DNA from: [Actinomadura] parvosata subsp. kistnae
Lineage (GTDB): Bacteria; Actinomycetota; Actinomycetes; Streptosporangiales; Streptosporangiaceae
Assembly (NCBI RefSeq): GCF_900323885.1
Contig: NZ_OOHJ01000015.1
Location: 372,001-436,000 of the forward strand
DNA: 64,000 nucleotides
Direction: 5' to 3'
Part shown: positions 59,529 to 64,000 of the stretch, in pieces
How the letters are laid out: every line of letters begins with the position of its first letter
Numbering within the stretch: the first letter of the stretch is position 1
The notes under the pieces: generated by a model
The model's database searches: none
The model's input: the letters and a program-made list of their open reading frames with translations, nothing else
Told to the model about the DNA's origin: nothing
Program-made: the position numbers and the translations under genes

Positions 59529-61667
59529 ATGGCCGATGGCACAGAGCTCCGCATTCACGGCGTCGCCGGCAGCGCTCCCCAGTCGGTGCTGTTCGCCGAC
59601 CCCGTGCCGGTGACCGCCGACGCGTCGGGCGTCGGCGTGTACGCGCCGTTCCCCGACACCGTCCCCGGCGTCCACCGCCAGGCCTACGTCTGGGGCAACC
59701 TCACCTCCGGCGGGCGGTGGCGGGCGTTCTGGCTGCTCCTGCTGCCGTTCGCGCTGTCGAACATCGCCTTCTTCATGACGCCCCGCTGCGCGCCGCCCGC
59801 GAAGGAGCGCGGGCACGCGCTGCGCCGCGCGGTGGAGGTGGGCCACCGCTGGTTCGCGCTGGCGCTCACCTGCACGATGATCACGGCGACGGCGGCCGCG
59901 TCGATGGACGTCGTCGCCTGGCAGTCCGTCCGGACGACCGAGGTCTCGGCGTTCCCGCCGGTCCGGTGGCTGACCACGGCCGCGAGCGGCGATCCGGCGC
60001 TCCGGTTGGCGCTCGCCTCGCTGCTCCCCCTGGTGGTGCTGGCCGCGCTCTGGCGGGTGGCCCACCTGACGTGGGTCAAGCTGGACCGGTACTGCCCCGA
60101 CGGCACGGACTGGCAACGCACCCCGCCCGATCCCGATCTCCCGCTTCTCGCTCACCCCGGCATGTGGAACGGCGGCGATCCCGTCGGCCGGATGCGTTCC
60201 CTGCACGTGGCGATCGGCTTCGCCGTCATCGCGATCCTGATGGCGGCGCCGTTCACCGCCCGCCCGCTCTTCGCCGCGTTGTGGGTCGCGGAGCTGGCCG
60301 TGCTCGTCGTCACGGTCGCGCTGGCGGCGCTGCCCCAGGTGGCCAGGCGCTACGGGGCGGGCGGCGCGCCGGGCTGGGTGGGCCGGCTGGAGCTGGCGTG
60401 CAGGCTCGTGCGGGACGTGGCCGTGGCCGGTTACGCCCTCGCCTTCGCCGCCCTGGTCGTCGCACGGCCGTACGCGCCGCCGGAAGGCGCCCTGCCGGGC
60501 TCGCACGCCCTGCAGACCTGGCTGTTCCTCGCGCAGGTGATCCTGCTGGTCGCGATCGCCGTCCCGACCTACGCCCTGTCCAGGATCAGCGCCGCCCCGG
60601 GCGATGCCGGGCTCCGGTACGGGCGGGCCATGGGCGGGATGGCCGCCCCGGTCACGCTGCTGCTGGCGTGGATGCTGACCAAGGGGTTCGCCATCGGGCT
60701 GGCCTTCACGGTGGCCGAGATCGTGGGCCGGCCCTCGTACCCGGGAGGTGCGGGCAGGGACGCCATCGTGCTGCCCGCCGCCCACTGGTGGGCGGCGCCG
60801 GCGGGCCTGGCGACCCTGCTCGTGGCCGCCGTCGTCGCCGGCTGGCTGCTGCGGGTGCGGTCCGCCGCCGCGAAGGAGCCCCGGCGCGGGGAGCGGGTGA
60901 GCGAGAGCGTGCGCGGGGCGTGGGCGACCGCGGAGCTGACCGACCGCTGCGGCACCGTGCTCACGGCCCTGGCGCTGGTCCCGGTCCTGGCGATCGCCAC
61001 CGTGGGCGTCACGACGGTCACGGCCGCGAAGCCGTGGGAGGGCTGGGTGATCGCCCTGAGCGTCGCCGTGCTCATCTGCCTCACGGCCGGGTTGCTGCTG
61101 CTCGGCTGGCAGGCGTACAGCAACACCGCGTTGCGCCGCACGGTCGGGGTGCTGTGGGACATCAGCACGTTCTGGCCGCGCGCCACCCATCCGCTCGCAC
61201 CCCCGTGTTACGCCGAACGGGTGATCCCCGAGCTGGTGACCCACGTCCGCGGCCTGCTTCAGGACGGCGGCGGCCGGGTCGTGATCTCCGGGCACAGCCA
61301 GGGCAGCGTCATCGCGGCGGCGCTCGTGCTGCAGGTGGATCCGGAGGTCAGGACGCGCACCCGGCTGCTGACCCACGGCTCGCCGCTGTGCCGCCTGTAC
61401 GCGCGCTACTTCCCCGCCTACTTCGGCGCCGGCATGATCGAGGCCGTACGGCAGGCGCTGCGCGATCCGGCCCGGCCGGCGGAGGCCACCTGGCGCAACC
61501 TCTACCGGCGCACCGACCCCATCGGCGGGGCGATCCTGGCCGGCGACAACGACGTGGACCTGTGCCTGCGGGACCCCGAGCGCGACGGCGAGCCGGTCCG
61601 CGGGCACGGCGACTACTACGTGGACGCCGCCTACACCCGCGTCCTGACCGGCTGGATCACGCCGTGA
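59529..61667 (+). CDS. membrane protein with C-terminal alpha/beta-hydrolase domain
   Basis: 712 residues. ELRIHGVAGSAPQSVLFADP at the start is a soluble HG-containing motif; about seven to nine membrane helices follow (for example FWLLLLPFALSNIAFFM, LHVAIGFAVIAILMAAPF, TVLTALALVPVLAIATVGV). The C-terminal domain has RVVISGHSQGSVIAAALVLQV, the GxSxG nucleophile motif of lipases, then THGSPLCRLYARYFPAYF and HGDYYVDAAYTRVL with a likely catalytic His. It may be a membrane-bound lipase or acyltransferase; no characterised homologue recognised. GGAGGG precedes the ATG. Its TGA abuts the stop of the next gene inside TGATCA. Confidence 0.78.
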   Translation: MADGTELRIHGVAGSAPQSVLFADPVPVTADASGVGVYAPFPDTVPGVHRQAYVWGNLTSGGRWRAFWLLLLPFALSNIAFFMTPRCAPPAKERGHALRRAVEVGHRWFALALTCTMITATAAASMDVVAWQSVRTTEVSAFPPVRWLTTAASGDPALRLALASLLPLVVLAALWRVAHLTWVKLDRYCPDGTDWQRTPPDPDLPLLAHPGMWNGGDPVGRMRSLHVAIGFAVIAILMAAPFTARPLFAALWVAELAVLVVTVALAALPQVARRYGAGGAPGWVGRLELACRLVRDVAVAGYALAFAALVVARPYAPPEGALPGSHALQTWLFLAQVILLVAIAVPTYALSRISAAPGDAGLRYGRAMGGMAAPVTLLLAWMLTKGFAIGLAFTVAEIVGRPSYPGGAGRDAIVLPAAHWWAAPAGLATLLVAAVVAGWLLRVRSAAAKEPRRGERVSESVRGAWATAELTDRCGTVLTALALVPVLAIATVGVTTVTAAKPWEGWVIALSVAVLICLTAGLLLLGWQAYSNTALRRTVGVLWDISTFWPRATHPLAPPCYAERVIPELVTHVRGLLQDGGGRVVISGHSQGSVIAAALVLQVDPEVRTRTRLLTHGSPLCRLYARYFPAYFGAGMIEAVRQALRDPARPAEATWRNLYRRTDPIGGAILAGDNDVDLCLRDPERDGEPVRGHGDYYVDAAYTRVLTGWITP

Positions 61668-62516
61668 TCACGCGGGCGTGCCGTGCCGGTGCCGGGGGCC
61701 GAGCGCGCGCAGCAGGTCCAGCGCCTCGGTGCCGCCGGGCGGCGGCGTGAAGATGCGCAGCCGCTGGTCCGCCGCCGGCGTCGCCAGCAGCTCGCAGTCG
61801 AACACGATCCGGCCCAGCTCGGGATGGACGATCCGGTACGGGTGCGAGCGGCGCACCGCGACCTCGTGCCGTTCCCAGAGCGCCGCGAACTCGGGGCTGG
61901 CCGCGCGCAGCCGCGTGACCAGGGCGCGCGACGCCGCGTCGTCCCCGCGGTGCGCCACCGCGGCCCGCAGGTCGGCGACGAGCTGCCGGGCCAGCTCCTC
62001 GTGCTCCTCGGGCGCGAAGTGGCCGCGGACGTATGGCTCGGTGAACCAGCGCAGCACGATGTTGCGGTCCTCGGGCGCCACCGTGCACACGCAGCCGAAC
62101 AGGGCCTGCGCCAGGTCGTTCTGGGCCAGCAGGTCGCCGAGGTCGCTCAAGACCTGCACCGGCACGCTGTCCAGCCGGTCGAGCAGGTACAGCATGCTCG
62201 GCCGCAGGTATTCCCCCGCCCGCGCCCCCTCCGGCGGGCGGTGCCCGGCGAGCAGGTACAGGTGGTCCCGCTCGTCGACGGTCAGCCGCAGCGCGCGGGT
62301 CAGCGCGGCCAGCACCTGCGCCGACGGCTGCGGGCTCCTGGCCTGTTCGAGGCGCATGTAGTAGTCGGCTGAGATGTCGGCGAGCGCGGCGACCTCCTCG
62401 CGGCGCAGGCCCGGCGTGCGCCGCCGCGGCCCCTCCACGAGCCCGACGTCCCGGGGCGTGAGCCGTCCCCTGGATCGGCGCAGGAAGTCGGCGAGTTCGT
62501 CGCGGTTCATCCCCAT
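61668..62516 (-). CDS. XRE regulator with MmyB-like ligand domain
   Basis: 282 residues. The helix-turn-helix contains ELADFLRRSRGRLTPRDVGL, RRTPGLRREEVAALADISADYYMRLEQARSPQPSAQVLAALTRALRLTVDERDHLYLLAG; the MmyB-like domain has LGDLLAQNDLAQALFG, FAALWERHEVAVRRSHPYRIVHPELGRIVFDCELLATPAADQRLRIFTPPPG. It is divergent from the quinone oxidoreductase at 62650, its likely target. ATG 62516 (MGMNRDEL) and 62510 are both possible. Confidence 0.92.
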   Translation of the reverse strand: MGMNRDELADFLRRSRGRLTPRDVGLVEGPRRRTPGLRREEVAALADISADYYMRLEQARSPQPSAQVLAALTRALRLTVDERDHLYLLAGHRPPEGARAGEYLRPSMLYLLDRLDSVPVQVLSDLGDLLAQNDLAQALFGCVCTVAPEDRNIVLRWFTEPYVRGHFAPEEHEELARQLVADLRAAVAHRGDDAASRALVTRLRAASPEFAALWERHEVAVRRSHPYRIVHPELGRIVFDCELLATPAADQRLRIFTPPPGGTEALDLLRALGPRHRHGTPA

Positions 62517-62649
62517 GTCGGTAGTGATATCACCCTTCGTCGCTTCGCATCCTCGGAGCGCCGGTCCTAGGGAGAGCGGTCCGTTCCACGGCCCCCTGGG
62601 GCGGCGGCATGGTGGAGCCGCAGCCGACAACGGGAGCAAGGGGAGAACG

Positions 62650-63585
62650 ATGAAGGCAGTGCGGTTTCACGAGTACGGCGGGATCGAGGTCCTGCGGGTG
62701 GAAGAGGTGGAGCGGCCGGTGCCCGGCCCCGGGCAGGTGCTGGTCAAGGTGAAGGCGGCCGGGATCAACCCGGGCGAGGCGTACATCCGCGTCGGCGGGG
62801 TGCACGGGCGGTGGCCGGCGACGTTCCCCTCCGGGCAGGGCACCGACCTGGCCGGCGTCGTGGTGGAGCTGGGCCCGCACGCGCGCGGCTTCGCGGTGGG
62901 CGACGAGGTGCTCGGCTACACCCACCGCAGGGCGAGCCACGCGCAGTACGCCGTGGTGGACGACACGGCGCTGACCGTCCGCCCGCAGGGCCTGTCCTGG
63001 GACGTGGCGGGCTCCCTCCAGGTGGCCGGCGCCACCGCGTACGCCACCGTGTTCGCGGTCGAGCCGGACCCCGGTGACACGGTCGTCGTGTCCGGGGCGG
63101 CGGGCGGCGTCGGGTCCCTGGCCGTGCAGCTCGCGCGGCGGCGCGGGGCCACCGTGATCGGGCTGGCGAGCGAGCCGAACCACGCCTGGCTGAAGGAGCA
63201 CGGCGTCGTCCCGGTCGCGTACGGGCAGGGCGTGGCCGACCGCGTCCGGCAGGCCGCCGGCGGGCGCGTGGACGCGTTCATCGACACGTGGGGCGACGGC
63301 TACGTGGAGCTGGCCGTGGACCTGGGCGTGCGCCCCGAGCGCATCAACACCATCCGCGACTGGCACACCGCGGCCAAGGTCGGCGCCCGCGCCTACGGGG
63401 AGAGCTCGGCGACGTCCGCGGTCGTGCTCGGCGAGCTGGCCCGCCTGGCCGCGCGCGGGGAGCTGGACGTGCCGATCGCCCGCACCTACCCCCTCGACCA
63501 GGTCCGGGACGCCTTCCGCGAGCTCGAACGGCGGCACACGCACGGCAAGATCGTGCTCAGGCCGTGGCCGGACGAGGAGCGCTGA
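62650..63585 (+). CDS. NADPH:quinone oxidoreductase (MDR family, zinc-free)
   Basis: 311 residues. MKAVRFHEYGGIEVLRVEEVERPVPGPGQVLVKVKAAGINPGE is the usual N-terminus; GTDLAGVVVELG lacks the zinc ligands of alcohol dehydrogenases, and TVVVSGAAGGVGSLAVQLARRRGATVIGLAS is the NADPH-binding AAGGVG motif. It reduces quinones or enones. GGGGAGAACG precedes the ATG. It is divergent from an XRE/MmyB regulator, and its stop abuts the convergent gene's stop in TGATCA. Confidence 0.92.
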   Translation: MKAVRFHEYGGIEVLRVEEVERPVPGPGQVLVKVKAAGINPGEAYIRVGGVHGRWPATFPSGQGTDLAGVVVELGPHARGFAVGDEVLGYTHRRASHAQYAVVDDTALTVRPQGLSWDVAGSLQVAGATAYATVFAVEPDPGDTVVVSGAAGGVGSLAVQLARRRGATVIGLASEPNHAWLKEHGVVPVAYGQGVADRVRQAAGGRVDAFIDTWGDGYVELAVDLGVRPERINTIRDWHTAAKVGARAYGESSATSAVVLGELARLAARGELDVPIARTYPLDQVRDAFRELERRHTHGKIVLRPWPDEER

Positions 63586-64000
63586 TCACCTCCCAGGGGG
63601 AAGCTCGACGCCGGCCGCCCGCAGCCGCGCCTCGACCAGCGCGTTCAGCCGGGTCCACGCCGGTTTCCCCGCCTCCCCGTGCCGGCTGAGCAGCCCGTAG
63701 CGGATCGCGCCGTCGGCCCGCTCCCGGAGCGCGGCCGGGACGGGCAGCAGGCCGGGGTCGGCGAGATAGTGGTCGGCCAGGGCCTCCGCCAGCTCGTCGA
63801 CGCGGGGGTCGTCCGGCTCCCACCCGGCGGCCTGCCACAGGCGCTTGATCAGCGCGACGTACCGGGGATCGGCCAGAGCCCGCTCGACCCGGGAGACGTA
63901 GTCGTCGAAGCCCTCCGGCACGAGGGCCCTGATCAGCACCAGGCCCTCCCTGGCCATCGTCACGTCGTCGGCGGTGAAGCCGAACTCGGCGGCGGCCCTG
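63586..64000 (-). CDS. probable MerR-family regulator, C-terminal part
   Basis: The frame is open past the right edge; 138 codons are visible. AAAEFGFTADDVTMAREGLVLIRALVPEGFDDYVSRVERALADPRYVALIKRLWQAAGWEPDDPRVDELAEAL resembles the helical C-terminal domain of actinomycete MerR-type regulators, ending AWTRLNALVEARLRAAGVELPPG. The DNA-binding half is outside the window, so the assignment is tentative. It converges on the quinone oxidoreductase with stops touching. Confidence 0.5.
   Translation of the reverse strand, partial: RAAAEFGFTADDVTMAREGLVLIRALVPEGFDDYVSRVERALADPRYVALIKRLWQAAGWEPDDPRVDELAEALADHYLADPGLLPVPAALRERADGAIRYGLLSRHGEAGKPAWTRLNALVEARLRAAGVELPPGR

Overview
The window is very GC-rich with strong GC bias at third codon positions, genes packed on both strands, GTG starts, many apparently leaderless starts (a TAnnnT box 5-8 nt upstream of ATG/GTG), LAL and MmyB-type regulators, a CGNR zinc-finger protein and a mycothiol-type maleylpyruvate isomerase. 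This indicates an actinomycete chromosome, most likely Streptosporangiales/Nonomuraea-like or Streptomyces-like (inference). No phage, CRISPR array, insertion sequence, rRNA or tRNA gene was seen; it reads as accessory chromosome rich in regulation and catabolism.

Layout. 1-9.5 kb: tail of a PP2C phosphatase, a secreted peptide, an FHA protein, an orphan OmpR-type regulator, a glyoxalase-fold protein, a fused SecDF behind a small exported protein, a RibD/DHFR-like reductase, a methyltransferase divergent from a GNAT enzyme with a possible leader ORF, and a LuxR-type two-component system. 9.6-14.7 kb: SdpI-like membrane protein, Tat-exported PhoX-like protein (frameshifted) with a PHO-box-like site, zinc-ribbon membrane protein, MFS exporter, P-loop kinase. 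14.7-18 kb: 21-nt tandem repeats, a ferredoxin-P450 pair and a divergent stand-alone argG. 18-25.6 kb: DUF574 methyltransferase, anti-sigma-like ATPase, a MarR-controlled operon (FAD monooxygenase, DUF3237 protein, CocE hydrolase), and a sulfotransferase-GT4 pair.

25.6-31.4 kb is a gentisate operon: 3-hydroxybenzoate 6-hydroxylase makes gentisate, gentisate 1,2-dioxygenase opens the ring, a mycothiol-type isomerase converts maleylpyruvate to fumarylpyruvate, and an FAA hydrolase cleaves it to pyruvate and fumarate. An additional intradiol dioxygenase sits last in the operon; a divergent IclR regulator has a start region triplicated as 23-nt repeats. 31.4-38.5 kb: Ser/Thr kinase, CGNR protein, secreted nucleoside hydrolase, prolyl aminopeptidase, a gene-poor spacer that may encode a 29-residue cysteine-rich peptide, a frameshifted AraC regulator and an orphan nuoH. 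38.5-43.8 kb is a phosphonate island: GntR regulator and PhnX-like hydrolase divergent from an FAD amine oxidase and phnDCE, with a shared 16-nt motif at both start sites.

43.8-64 kb: SDR with a divergent XRE regulator, methyltransferase, large LAL regulator, a graveyard of two internally deleted regulator genes, a second NarL-type two-component system, exported protein, cation diffusion facilitator, GNAT, SDR, an esterase-propeller fusion under a LacI-type operator, a KstD-like FAD dehydrogenase, a membrane alpha/beta hydrolase, an XRE regulator divergent from a quinone oxidoreductase, and the 3' part of a probable MerR gene. Four otherwise intact genes each lack one base in a GC-rich run, which points to consensus errors or very recent decay.
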